In this document: piece after piece, positions 34,723 through 44,400 of the stretch
Numbering within the stretch: the first letter of the stretch is position 1
Layout: each line of letters begins with the position of its first letter
Assembly (NCBI GenBank): GCA_009774395.1
Contig: VSNQ01000003.1
Span: 27,284 to 91,283, forward strand
Direction of reading: 5' to 3'
From: Lachnospiraceae bacterium
GTDB taxonomy: Bacteria > Bacillota > Clostridia > Lachnospirales > Lachnospiraceae
Length of the DNA: 64,000 nt
Notes under the pieces: model-generated
Told to the model about the DNA's origin: nothing
Databases searched by the model: none
The model's input: only the letters and a program-made list of their open reading frames with translations
Program-made: the position numbers and the translations under genes

Positions 34723-35850
34723 CTAATACGAAATTTTAAAGCTATCGCCTGTAACATAGACTGCCTTTGACTTCGTAATAGTCAGCCGCTCATCCGAACG
34801 AAAACTAAGCGTTTCACCGTCATGAAAATACGCCCCTTCCGTCAACAGCCAGTCACAGACATAGTAAAGACAATTATAGAGTTCGTCAACCGTATGGCTG
34901 CTACCAATAACCTCCACTTCTGCCCTGCCAAATTTTGTCAGCCCGTAAGTATATCCGCTAATTCCGTTTTCATCATTCACCAGCCCCAAATACACCCACA
35001 GAGGAATCGGATATTCACCGTTTACTATTTTCTGAGCCCATTCATCATAATAGGATGGTTCATAGACATTCCCTGTCGTATAAATTCCCAGTGCCTTGAT
35101 TTCATTACTGCACGTATTTACTACATCCGTAAAAACAGCCGCCGCTCCAATTGGATTTCCCTCAAGATTCATGGTTGTTACAAGCAGATGCGCCTTATGC
35201 TGTTTTACAGTTTCCACAGCTTCTCTCCATAAGAAATTCGCCTCCGCATAATACTCTGCTTCTCCATTCGGCACAGGGGTGTCCATCAATCCAACGGAAA
35301 TAACATTATTCTCAAAATTAAATACCAATGTATACTCATTGCGTGTACAATCCTTGTCCTCCACTTCATACAACTTGATAAGGGTATCACAAAGCGCACT
35401 AAAGTCAATTTCTGGATCTTTTAAAAGAACAGACCCGACACGTATTGCTTTCTGCTCCTTAGTTTCATTCCATTTCTTCTCGCGTTCTTCCTCTGTTAAG
35501 CTGTTGTATTCCTCCTCTGTCATGCCACGTCTTTCCAATTCTGCCAGAAACCGTCCCCGCCAATATTCTTTCATATATTCGATTATAGCAATGCATTTAT
35601 CCTTCGCTGTCGCTTCGTCATACTTCTCATACTCGCTAAATGTATGACCGCATTCATTCCCCTCCTCGTCAAAGCCGACAACACCGACTTGCCATTCTCC
35701 AAGCCATTCCGGCTTAAATTTCAGGATAACATAATCGTTTCCCTCGTAAGAAAAGCTGCCTGCCGCTTTGATTTTCGCTGGTTTTCTGCCCAATTCATTT
35801 TTATGACTCAGCCACCCTGTCATAATTTCAATTGCTTTTTTCTCATTCAA
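34723..35850 (-). CDS. DUF4261 domain-containing protein
   Basis: 375 residues, soluble and acidic. The N-terminal ~110 residues form a small alpha/beta domain (ILKFKPEWLGEWQVGVVGFDEEGNECG), with a helical linker rich in Glu (TEEEYNSLTEEEREKKW). The C-terminal ~190 residues match DUF4261 as I know it: AHLLVTTMN, FTDVVN, GIYTTGNVYEPSYYDEWA, PIPLWVYLGL, GYTYGLTKFGRAEVEVI and the LYNCLYYVCDWLL helix. Function of the domain is unknown; relatives are common beside SUKH-type and other immunity-like proteins. It is followed by a terminator and is probably transcribed alone. Confidence 0.8.
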   Translation of the reverse strand: MNEKKAIEIMTGWLSHKNELGRKPAKIKAAGSFSYEGNDYVILKFKPEWLGEWQVGVVGFDEEGNECGHTFSEYEKYDEATAKDKCIAIIEYMKEYWRGRFLAELERRGMTEEEYNSLTEEEREKKWNETKEQKAIRVGSVLLKDPEIDFSALCDTLIKLYEVEDKDCTRNEYTLVFNFENNVISVGLMDTPVPNGEAEYYAEANFLWREAVETVKQHKAHLLVTTMNLEGNPIGAAAVFTDVVNTCSNEIKALGIYTTGNVYEPSYYDEWAQKIVNGEYPIPLWVYLGLVNDENGISGYTYGLTKFGRAEVEVIGSSHTVDELYNCLYYVCDWLLTEGAYFHDGETLSFRSDERLTITKSKAVYVTGDSFKISY

Positions 35851-35940
35851 TTTATCCTATACCTTGTCCTTTCACCAAAACCCTATTTTATGTCAAAAAG
35901 CTTTGATGCTTTCTAAAACTGGTTCTCTTGAAGCAGATTT

Positions 35941-36957
35941 TCATTCGCCATAGCCATTCGGGTTATTGGACTGCCATCTCCAGCTGTCTGCGCACATTTC
36001 CTTAATGCCATACTGCGCAGTCCAGCCCAGTTCTTTCTTTGCCTTGCTTGCATCCGCGTAGCAGGTTGCAATATCGCCAGCACGGCGTGGTTTGATTTCA
36101 TAAGGAATCTTAACGCCAGTCGCTTCCTCAAAATTCTTAACAATATCCAATACACTGTAGCCTGTACCTGTACCAAGGTTATAAATGCAAAGCCCCGCCT
36201 TTTCCTCAATCTTTTTCAGTGCCTTTACATGACCAACCGCAAGATCTACTACATGGATATAATCACGAACACCCGTTCCGTCGTGTGTATCATAATCATT
36301 GCCGAATACGCCCAGCTTCTCTAACTTGCCTACTGCAACTTGTGTAATATAAGGCATTAAATTGTTGGGAATGCCGTTCGGATTTTCGCCCATTGTGCCG
36401 CTCTGATGTGCACCGATTGGGTTAAAGTAACGCAGTAAAATGACATTCCATTCCGGATCTGCCTTCTGCATATCTGACAAAATCTGCTCTAACATCGACT
36501 TTGTCCAGCCATACGGATTCGTACACTGTCCCTTAGGGCATTCCTCTGTAATGGGAATAAATGCCGGATCGCCGTAAACCGTCGCTGACGATGAGAAAAT
36601 AATATTTTTGCAGTGATGTTTGCGCATTACATCGACAAGGGTAAGCGTACCGGCAATATTGTTATTGTAATACTCCCACGGCTTTGCAACAGACTCGCCA
36701 ACAGCCTTTAACCCTGCAAAATGAATACAAGATTCAATATTTTCCTTGTTAAAAATTTTCTCCAATGCTTCTCTGTCAAGAATATCCGCCTTGTAAAAAG
36801 TTATTGGTTTCCCAGTAATCTTTTCCACACGCTGCAGCGCCTTTGCACTGGAATTGGATAGATTGTCAATTACAACAACATCATATCCTGCGTTTTGAAG
36901 TTCCACTACCGTATGGCTGCCGATAAATCCGGCTCCGCCTGTCACTAAAATTGCCAT
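35941..36957 (-). CDS. galE: UDP-glucose 4-epimerase
   Basis: About 338 residues, the normal length. GalE interconverts UDP-glucose and UDP-galactose (and often the N-acetyl forms) with bound NAD. Motifs: Rossmann VTGGAGFIGSHTVVEL at the start, catalytic S-x-x-Y-x-x-x-K as SSSATVYG and NPYGWTKSMLE, RYFNPIGAH and DGTGVRDYIHVVDLA. The ATG at 36957 follows GGAGGAAAGAAC. It would supply the epimerase step for galactose released by the GH112 operon at 55-62 kb, although it is not next to it. Confidence 0.95.
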   Translation of the reverse strand: MAILVTGGAGFIGSHTVVELQNAGYDVVVIDNLSNSSAKALQRVEKITGKPITFYKADILDREALEKIFNKENIESCIHFAGLKAVGESVAKPWEYYNNNIAGTLTLVDVMRKHHCKNIIFSSSATVYGDPAFIPITEECPKGQCTNPYGWTKSMLEQILSDMQKADPEWNVILLRYFNPIGAHQSGTMGENPNGIPNNLMPYITQVAVGKLEKLGVFGNDYDTHDGTGVRDYIHVVDLAVGHVKALKKIEEKAGLCIYNLGTGTGYSVLDIVKNFEEATGVKIPYEIKPRRAGDIATCYADASKAKKELGWTAQYGIKEMCADSWRWQSNNPNGYGE

Positions 36958-37186
36958 TGTTCTTTCCTCCATAAATTTTATTTTCTGCAACGCTCCGTCT
37001 TACCGAAACGTTGTTATTTTCTAATCATTGTGTTATCCAATACTATATGATATCATCTACATTACTATCATATTCCTTTTTGGAAAATAAAACAATAGCA
37101 TAATCACATCTTTTTCATACAAAAACGACTATTGGTTACTTTCCCAAGCCTAATACAAGCCGCTGCTGGAGGAATGTTATACACGG

Positions 37187-37339
37187 CTAGAACATATAGA
37201 TTTGTTTATCGTAATCTTGAAACATATCTTTTGGAACATTTTCATTTATTCTTGAACCGTTCATATAAACAACTTTAATCCTAACATTATTTTTCGCAAT
37301 CTCTAAAATAAGATTGTACATTTCGTTTTCTGATCTCAT
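37187..37339 (-). pseudogene. N-terminal fragment of an aminoglycoside 6-adenylyltransferase (ANT(6)/AadE-like)
   Basis: The ATG at 37339 (GGAG upstream) reads MRSENEMYNLILEIAKNNVRIK and then VVYMNGSRINENVPKDMFQDYD, the hallmark start of ANT(6) enzymes including the G-S-R nucleotidyl-transfer motif. Homology stops right after FQDYD; the next residues (KQIYMF) and stop are unrelated. About 45 of some 290 residues remain, so no resistance is expected. It is the 5' stub of a lost resistance gene. Confidence 0.85.
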
Positions 37340-37345
37340 GTCTAC

Positions 37346-37816
37346 ATCTCCGTTATTACTTCCATCTGTTGTCCGGCAACACATATCCTTAACAAGAAAT
37401 TTTATGAACAATGTAAGGGTTATGATGAATCTATGCGTTCAGGTTTTGAGGATTGGGATTTCTTTTTAAGTATGTTGGAAACCATACCAGAGGCATATGC
37501 TGGAATTATTGAAAAACTATTGATTAATTATCGAACGAATCCATCTTCTTCAAATATAAAAAGTATGGATAAGCGGCTTGAACTTATGCGCTACATTATA
37601 GAAAAACATAATAGTAGTTATGTCAATAATATAACAAATGTATTACTGGATATTGAAACGATTTCTAATTCAAGATTATTTGGGTGGGAAAATGAAATTA
37701 TTTATACAATTAGAAACCATCAAGAGTTGAGTGAATCAGCAAAGAATTTTATTAGAAATCCATCGTATGGTGATGGCGGAATGGCATCAGCGGTTAGAAT
37801 TGTATCAACTTTATAA
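37346..37816 (+). pseudogene. C-terminal fragment of a family 2 glycosyltransferase
   Basis: Read from about 37346 without a start: VYISVITSICCPATHILNKKFYEQCKGYDESMRSGFEDWDFFLSMLE, then LLINYRTNPSSSN. The GYDE ... GFEDWDF block is the acceptor-side acidic motif (ED) of GT2 enzymes. The N-terminal nucleotide-binding half is missing; upstream sequence switches to the opposite-strand ANT(6) stub. From the ATG at 37433 a 127-residue piece could be made but would lack donor binding. Confidence 0.75.
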
Positions 37817-37972
37817 GTAGATATACAAATTCCTGTTTATAAGCTTTTTCCATAAGTTTCCCCTATTTTCAAGGCTTTGTATTATACAATACTTTGGCAA
37901 AAAATGACAATGAGAAACTGCACGTTTTTGATGAAAACGACCTGTATTTTGCCACTAAGAAGATTAAAAAAA

Positions 37973-38108
37973 GTAACAGTTCAGGTAGGTCTGCGCATTT
38001 ACTGCGCTGACCGCAATAAAATGTAGTGGTTGGAGGTATCCAGCCCATCGCGAAGCGATTTCTAATGGCTGGATACGTAACAGTTCAATGGGTTATCTGA
38101 ACTGTTAC
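37973..38108. repeat. Family C structured repeat (136 bp)
   Basis: Perfect 12-bp end stem gtaacagttcag/ctgaactgttac; inner stem ggtctgcgc/gcgctgacc around atttact; stem gtatccagcc/ggctggatac enclosing atcgcgaagcgat; and a second copy of the 5' arm just before the 3' arm. It lies directly upstream of the thrS promoter. Confidence 0.85.
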
Positions 38109-38147
38109 AGAAAAAATAATCCGAAAGTGGAACAGATACAGACGGCA

Positions 38148-38176
38148 TTGACAAAATAAAGAAGTTGTGATAAAGT
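38148..38176 (+). promoter_or_regulatory. Promoter of the thrS T-box leader
   Basis: TTGACA (38148-38153), a 17-base spacer and TAAAGT (38171-38176), a good sigma-A promoter starting a leader of about 300 nt. Confidence 0.75.
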
Positions 38177-38184
38177 ACCATCAA

Positions 38185-38440
38185 TAACATAAGAAAAGCG
38201 AAGACGGAAAAAAGTAGTTTAGTTGGAAACATCCAGAGAGAATAGTACTTGGTGGAAGCTATTTATGTGGAAATTAGACGAAAACCATTCCAGAGCTGTA
38301 ATGCTGAAATGAGTAAGTGTTACCGTATGCCTGCGTTAAAGGATAGGATTTGATAGAATCTGAAGTGAAAAGTTAAGGTGGAACCGTGCTAAGTGCACCC
38401 TTAAGACTATGTGATTATGGTCTTATGGGTGCTTTTCTTA
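38185..38440 (+). ncRNA. T-box riboswitch upstream of thrS
   Basis: A tRNA-sensing leader. The AGAGA-type element is at 38234-38240 (ccagagagaatagtac). A candidate Thr specifier codon ACC lies at 38322-38324 on the 3' side of stem I. The T-box sequence aaggtggaaccgtg is at 38375-38388, followed by a terminator hairpin gcacccttaagact/ggtcttatgggtgc and tttt (about 38391-38437). Uncharged tRNA-Thr should favour the antiterminator and permit thrS expression. Confidence 0.9.
38391..38438 (+). terminator. T-box regulated terminator
   Basis: Stem gcacccttaagac/gtcttatgggtgc followed by tttt, overlapping the T-box sequence region as expected for a conditional terminator. Confidence 0.85.
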
Positions 38441-38488
38441 TGTTGTTGCCAAATAGTTAAAGCTGAAAAGAGAAAGGAGCAACAAATT

Positions 38489-40276
38489 ATGAAGGTTCTA
38501 CGAAAAAATGGAGAAATTGTAGAAGTAAACTTTGAAGAACAGGAGGGCAAAAAGGCATTTTGGCATACGAGTGCACATGTACTTGCACAGGCTGTAAAAC
38601 GTTTATATCCAGAAACAAAGTGTGCCATTGGTTCGACAATCGAAAATGGATTTTATTATGATTTTCAGTTCGAATTTTCATTTTCAGAAGATCATTTAAA
38701 GACAGTCGAAGCAGAAATGCGAAAGATCGTAAAGGAGTCTTTATCCTTGCAGGTTTATGAGAAGTCAAAAGAAGAAGCTCTTAGCTTTATGGAGAATGCC
38801 GATGAAAAGTATAAAGTTGAACTGATTCAAGAACTGAATGATACAGAGCAAATTAGCTTCTATAAGCAGGGAGAATATGAGGAGTTTTGTGCAGGATCAC
38901 ATATTTCTAATGTGTGTCAAATTAAAGCAATCAAACTATTGTCAGTAGCTGGAGCCTATTGGAGAGGCGACGAAAAAAATCAAATGCTTACAAGAATCTA
39001 TGGTATATCTTTTCCAAAAGCGGCACAATTGGATGAATATCTGCATATGGTTGAAGAAGCAAAAATAAGAGACCACAGAAAATTGGGAAAGGAACTCGGA
39101 ATATTTACAATTTTCAATGAGGGGCCGGGATTACCGGTATTTCTGCCAAAAGGAATGATATTGAAGAACCTGCTGATTGATTATTGGAGGAAAATCCATC
39201 GCAGAGAAGGATATGTTGAAATTTCTACGCCTATTATGTTGGAAAGAAGTCTTTGGGAGAGATCTGGCCATTGGGATTATTATAGAGATACCATGTACGC
39301 TCTCAAGGTTGAAGATGATGATTATGTAATCAAACCAATGAGCTGCCCGGGTGGAATGCTCGTGTATAAACTAGAACCAAGGTCATATAAGGAACTTCCT
39401 ATGCGGATGGGAGAATTAGGGCTTGTGCATCGCAATGAAAAGTCTGGAACTTTACACGGTCTCATGAGAGTACGTTCATTTACACAGGATGACGCTCACA
39501 TTTTTATGAGAGAAGATCAGGTATTGGATGAGATACAAGGTGTTATGCGTCTTATTGATGAGGTTTACCGAAAGTTTGGTTTTTCATATGAAATTGAATT
39601 GTCAACGAGACCAGAGCATTCCATAGGAAGTGATGAAGATTGGCAGCTTGCTACGGAAGCTTTAGAAAAAGCAGTGCAGGGAATGGGTAAATCTTATGTC
39701 ATAAATGAAGGGGATGGTGCATTCTATGGACCGAAACTTGATTTTCATCTAAAAGATTCCATAGGCAGAACGTGGCAATGCGGAACAATACAGCTTGATT
39801 TCCAGCTTCCGCAAAGATTTGATATTGACTATATTGGGGCAGATGGAGAGAAACATCGCCCGATTATGCTGCATAGAGTTATATTTGGATCGATAGAACG
39901 TTTTATTGGCATTTTATTAGAACATTATGCGGGAAAATTTCCTGCGTGGATTGCACCAGTACAGGTTAAGGTTCTTTCAGTTTCAGATAAATATAATGAT
40001 TATGCTAAGAAAGTTGAGGAATTTTTGGAAGAAAATGATATCCGGACAGAAGTGGATGTTCGAAATGAGAAACTTGGATATAAAATTCGTGAAGCACTCA
40101 TGGATAAGGTGCCATATATGATTATCGTAGGCGAAAACGAGAAAAATAATATGTCTGTATCCATAAGACAAAGAGATGCACAGCTTGATAAACAGGACAT
40201 GGGAGAAATACGTCTTGAACAAGTGGTCGATTTGATAAAAAGAGGTGAGATAGAATCAAAGCAACAATTGTTTTAA
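38489..40276 (+). CDS. thrS: Threonyl-tRNA synthetase
   Basis: About 595 residues. It charges tRNA-Thr with threonine. The editing-domain motif HTSAHVLAQAVKRL (HxxxH) and GENGFYYDF-like IENGFYYDF are present, then class II motifs: motif 2 region MRVRSFTQDDAHIF and motif 3 LHRVIFGSIERFIGILLEHY, with zinc ligands in MSCPGGMLVYK, VHRNEKSGTLHG and LHRV. The C-terminal anticodon domain is intact (VEFLEEN ... YMIIVGENE). The usual N-terminal TGS domain (~60 residues) is reduced to a short KVLRKNGEIVEVNF strand pair. AAAGGAGC precedes the ATG. Expression is under the T-box. Its setting among resistance-gene and other fragments makes a second, accessory copy conceivable. Confidence 0.95.
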   Translation: MKVLRKNGEIVEVNFEEQEGKKAFWHTSAHVLAQAVKRLYPETKCAIGSTIENGFYYDFQFEFSFSEDHLKTVEAEMRKIVKESLSLQVYEKSKEEALSFMENADEKYKVELIQELNDTEQISFYKQGEYEEFCAGSHISNVCQIKAIKLLSVAGAYWRGDEKNQMLTRIYGISFPKAAQLDEYLHMVEEAKIRDHRKLGKELGIFTIFNEGPGLPVFLPKGMILKNLLIDYWRKIHRREGYVEISTPIMLERSLWERSGHWDYYRDTMYALKVEDDDYVIKPMSCPGGMLVYKLEPRSYKELPMRMGELGLVHRNEKSGTLHGLMRVRSFTQDDAHIFMREDQVLDEIQGVMRLIDEVYRKFGFSYEIELSTRPEHSIGSDEDWQLATEALEKAVQGMGKSYVINEGDGAFYGPKLDFHLKDSIGRTWQCGTIQLDFQLPQRFDIDYIGADGEKHRPIMLHRVIFGSIERFIGILLEHYAGKFPAWIAPVQVKVLSVSDKYNDYAKKVEEFLEENDIRTEVDVRNEKLGYKIREALMDKVPYMIIVGENEKNNMSVSIRQRDAQLDKQDMGEIRLEQVVDLIKRGEIESKQQLF

Positions 40277-40481
40277 TTGCAGATAGTAATGCAGAGAATT
40301 ATGGTAGAAAATGGATGCCGGAAGCAAATAGGCATGGAAAGATGGGTATTGAAATGTCAAATGGCAAGACTACCACAGCATGTTTCCTTGAAAGCAGCCA
40401 TTTATGATTCCTAGTTTAGAGAATATGGAAGTATTCTTTGATGGATTCAGTAAGTATAAATCAAAAAATAGTCAATTCTAG
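40255..40481 (+). pseudogene. Decayed 2'-5' RNA ligase (LigT-like) family gene
   Basis: Three reading frames in turn give parts of one protein: KATIVLIADSNAENYGRKWM (from 40255), then ARLPQHVSLKA (H-x-S/T-type catalytic motif), then PFMIPSLENMEVFFDGFSKYKSKNSQF to a stop at 40479. Two frameshifts and loss of the second half. The first codon is ATC after GAGGTGA, so the start is lost too. It overlaps the thrS stop, suggesting it was once coupled to thrS. Confidence 0.7.
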
Positions 40482-40510
40482 CCTATGCAGAAACGAATTG
40501 ATTTTTAAGG

Positions 40511-40579
40511 GGTGTGCATTTAGGAATTTTCAATCGGAATTTTGTTTCAAATTCGCTCTAAAAACCGAAAATGCACACT
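40511..40579. other. Large inverted repeat in the gap after thrS
   Basis: gtgtgcattt (40512) pairs with aaatgcacac near 40570, around an A/T-rich loop. It may serve as the thrS terminator. The rest of 40482-40911 shows no gene. Confidence 0.45.
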
Positions 40580-40911
40580 CTAAGACAGGAAATCAAAAAA
40601 GGTTTCCTAGGAATGACGCAAACTCCGCACTTTCCTTTTTTCGCTGTCTACTCCGTTAGAGATTGCGATAAAATGCACTCCCTTTTCTCGGAACATTACT
40701 TCGGTATAAAATCTAACCTGCAAGTAGTCACACCCCACTCGGGTCATATCTTGGATGGACTATTCTAGGCAGTTGCTCAATACAAGATAGACAATGGCAA
40801 AGCTTTAGGATTTTTAAAACCATCCCTAATTTTCACATTGATATCACAATAGAATATCAGTATAATAAAAGAAGAAATTTCTGAATATGTCAGAGGGAGG
40901 GGGAATCAAAC

Positions 40912-41328
40912 ATGTCATTCACAATCCATGTTAAAATGAAAAAACTCGGCAAACAGAACCGCGCGGATACCACACCGGTCGCGTTTGAACTCGCTGAGAA
41001 GCCACAGACTGTCCGAGAACTTCTCATCAGCCTGACAAGGCTCGGCGTCAGGCAGTATAATGAGCGAAAGGACGAAGGGCAGATTCTGGCGTATCTAACA
41101 AAGGAGGAAATTGCGGCGCAGGCATCGCGCGGAAAGATTTCCTCCGGTCTGCGCGGCGGTGCAGACGCAGTGGAGGACAAGGCTATCGAAAATACGCTGC
41201 AATGCTTTGAGGACGGCATTTACCGCGTTTTTGCGGGCGAGGCGGAACTGACCGCCCTCTCCGATGCAATTCTATGGAAAGACGATATCGTATTTACATT
41301 CATCCGCCTGACAATGCTGTCAGGGTGA
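40912..41328 (+). CDS. Unknown protein paired with the DUF4132 gene, 138 residues
   Basis: Starts at an ATG after GAGGGAGGGGG. The product begins with a beta-hairpin (SFTIHVKMKKLGKQN) and continues VPFELAEKPQTVRELLISLTRLGVRQYNERK, then a Gly-rich turn KISSGLRGGADAVEDKAIENTLQCFEDGIYRVFAGEAEL. The pattern 'ENTLQCFEDGIYRVF..., a short helix, ...WKDDIVFTFIRLTMLSG' looks like a compact single domain. I do not recognise it. It precedes the DUF4132 gene by 89 bases and shares its higher G+C, so they likely came and act together. Confidence 0.75.
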   Translation: MSFTIHVKMKKLGKQNRADTTPVAFELAEKPQTVRELLISLTRLGVRQYNERKDEGQILAYLTKEEIAAQASRGKISSGLRGGADAVEDKAIENTLQCFEDGIYRVFAGEAELTALSDAILWKDDIVFTFIRLTMLSG

Positions 41329-41330
41329 TT

Positions 41331-41386
41331 CTGTTCACATACGAAAACGTACATGGAATCTGTTACTTGAACGGAGTGACAGTAAC
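41331..41386. repeat. Fragment related to family C (52705 subtype)
   Basis: ctgttcac ... acgaaaacgtacatggaatctgttacttgaacggagtgacagtaac shares acgaaaacgta and the gttact...gaacggagtga...agtaac hairpin with 52705-52837; the middle is deleted. Confidence 0.65.
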
Positions 41387-41417
41387 GTCAAGGTGGTAAA
41401 ATTAAGGAGGAATACAA

Positions 41418-44400
41418 ATGGCAGGATTTACTTATGATTCCAGAAGAAAGCTGACGGAATCAATGCGGAGCGCGCTTGCAGAAAAGGGAGCGCACCTTTC
41501 CGAACAGGAATTAAAAATGCTTTCGAACGGATATTATTACAATATGCCGTCGGATGTGTGCATGGAGATGCAACAGCTTTTGCGGCAAAGCGATAGCGGA
41601 AAGCTGAGTGACCTGTACCGCAGTACATACAAAAACGTGGTGGATGTCTGTGTGGCACAGGCACGTCAGGAGGAATTTTATGATGCACTCGACGCGATGA
41701 ACTGTTACCAGATGACAGCGGGATGGTATCGCAGGAGCATGCGCTCGGACAGTTATCTTCCGTTCGTGGAGAACAGCATCCAGCTATTATGGGCATATGC
41801 GCATTTAGAATTTTATGGTGGGAATCTTGCGGCAGTCCTAACCGGAAACATTTCGGAGGAACTATACGACCATGCACGAAATGAGTTTGCGTATTCGTGG
41901 ATTTTGGCGGCACAGATTGACCGAGGTGAGGAACAAACCATCCAGGCGGTCAGGGACATTCTCTTTGGCGAGGGCAACACGCTGATGATGAGCCACGAGC
42001 TGGTTCGAGGTATCGTAATGTCAAGAAGCCAGGCGCTGTATCAGGATCTCGGGAAATTCCTGCTGGCGGCGCGGCTACAGGAAGGGGCACGCCAGGTTGT
42101 CTGCGAAACGATGGATGAGGGCAGACCAGAGGCGTTTTTGTACCTGTTTTCCGTGATTGAAGAGAATGACCTGATCCGCTATTCGTCCATCAAACGGGCA
42201 GTCAGCACATGGATTGGCATTTTCAATGAAAAGAGTGTTGACCGCATTAGTGGCAAACTGCTGCAGATGATGGGGCAGTGCCTGCGGGATGCTGATTTTT
42301 TGGAGGATCAGCTTGCGTCGGACGATGCCGTTGCCATCAGCTGCGCTCTCTGGGCAAAGGGCTTTTACAATGCGGATGACGCGGTGGAAACGGTTGTTGC
42401 GCTTATTAGAAACGGCACAAAACATCAGAAAATGACGGCATCTTACTTTTGCCATTCCTTACAGGATGAAGACTTACAAATGCGCGTGGCAAAGGAAGTT
42501 CTGCTCTCCTATGCAGAGGATTTGGAACTTGTCGCGTGTTTCCTGCCCTGTTTTATGTCATCGGGCAAAACGCAGCTCTATGCCCTGCTTCGGAAAGAGG
42601 ATGAGTACAATTACAGCTTTGACGACGGAGAAGTGCGCAAACCAAAGCCCTTGTCGCCAGAACCTCTGTTTCAGGACAGCGCCGAGGCAGAAGCCGTCTA
42701 TGGAATTTTAAAGGGGATTTTAGGACAGCTTCCGAAAAAAGGTCTGAAGATCTCGCCCTGTATTTTTCCATGGCACGAGATTGAAATGACTCCATCGGAC
42801 ATTGCAGAGCGCATCTGTGTGATTGCGTGGATGCTGCAAAAGGACGAGTACCTGGATGAGGCTGCCGGGCTGATTGGGCTTGTCGGTCAGGGCAAAAGCT
42901 ACAATGCGTCAAGGGCTGCTGCTGCGCGTGTACTGCTCTACCATCCCAAATCAGCAACGCGCAAAAAAGTCCTGTTTGAACTGCTGCACAATGCGGAGGA
43001 ATACACGAGCAAAGCGGCGTACAAGCTGGCGGCGGATATTGAGCTTACCACGGAAGATTACAGGCTGATTGAACAGAATCTAAACTACAAAAAGGGGCGC
43101 GCCGGAACGCTGAAGCTGCTGCGCAGGCAGGATGGGCAGCAGCTGGCGGAGTGCATCCACCGGCTTCTTACCCAGAAATCCGAGGAATGCCATATGGGGG
43201 CGCTCGATCTTGCCCTGTGTCTGCAAAAGAAGGACAAAACAGCTTTTGCGGCAGTTATTCCCGCGCTTCAGGCGCTGAAAAACCCAACCGGAAAGGAACA
43301 GGTAATTCTGGATGAGCTGCTGGGCGAAGGAAACGGGGCACAGGACATTTTAAATCTGCCGGGATACGGGCTGTATGACGTGGAAAAGGAATGGATTATC
43401 CCGGAAATTGCCGTGGATGAAAGTGATGCCGAAAAGCTTTTTGCGGATGGTGAGGATGTGTGTATCCGTGTCCTGAAAAAACTGGACAGTCTAATTGACG
43501 AGAACCGCGAACGCGAATATAAGACTGCATGGGGCGAGGATCAGATACTTGGAAACGGTCTGGATGTCATGGACTGGCAGGGCAGCGAGAACCTGGACAA
43601 ATATCCGTTCCGGGCGCTTTGGCAAAACTTTTATGAAACGGAAATCCAGTCGCCGCAGCAGCTGCTCGAGGTACATCTGTATTGCAAATGTATCGGTCTG
43701 AGGAGCGACTACAAGCGCAATGCCGGGCTATACCAAAAGGTCTTTGGGTATGCATTTTCGAATCTGGATGTCCAGCTTACCTATCATAAGCAAGTGACAG
43801 AGATCATTTCTGCACTATACGACCATTATGTAACACGTTTGCTGCGGGTTCATTTCGGACTGTGTGTGACGGCAAAGCTGTTCTCTCTTCTAGATAGCTC
43901 CAACGATTTGTTTACAGTCGAGGAAGAAAGCTGGGGTACAAAGTATGTTTATACAAAGCGCGCACTGGACCTACCGGTTTTCAGGGATATGTGCCAGTAC
44001 CTAGACACCGCCGAGGGAGATGACTGGGTAAATGCCTTCGCGCTGCGTTTCCGGCTGCAGCAGTACTATTATGAACAACATGCGCGGGAAGTGAAAGCGC
44101 TGTACGGATATCATTCCTCGCCGCAGAATTATCTGGCGCTTTCGGACTATGTCCAGTGTTATGTACGCGGCATCTGGGACAAAGATTTGTTTTATAAGGC
44201 AGTGTTTACATACTGCGATATAGGAATCCTGCTGGAGCCAGTCAGCACGGTGGAACAGAAGGGGGCAGTTTCCTCACAGGCGGCATACCGCGAAATACAT
44301 TACTTTTTTGGCTATCGTGCGGTTCCGCTGGTGGACGGCAAGTACCATTTTGATGAAATTGGGAATGAGATGCCGGAGATGGCGTTTGCTCACACGCTGT

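Noticed and set aside
37433..37816. Intact 127-residue gene
   Set aside because: Homologous sequence continues upstream of its ATG without a start, so it is the tail of a truncated glycosyltransferase.
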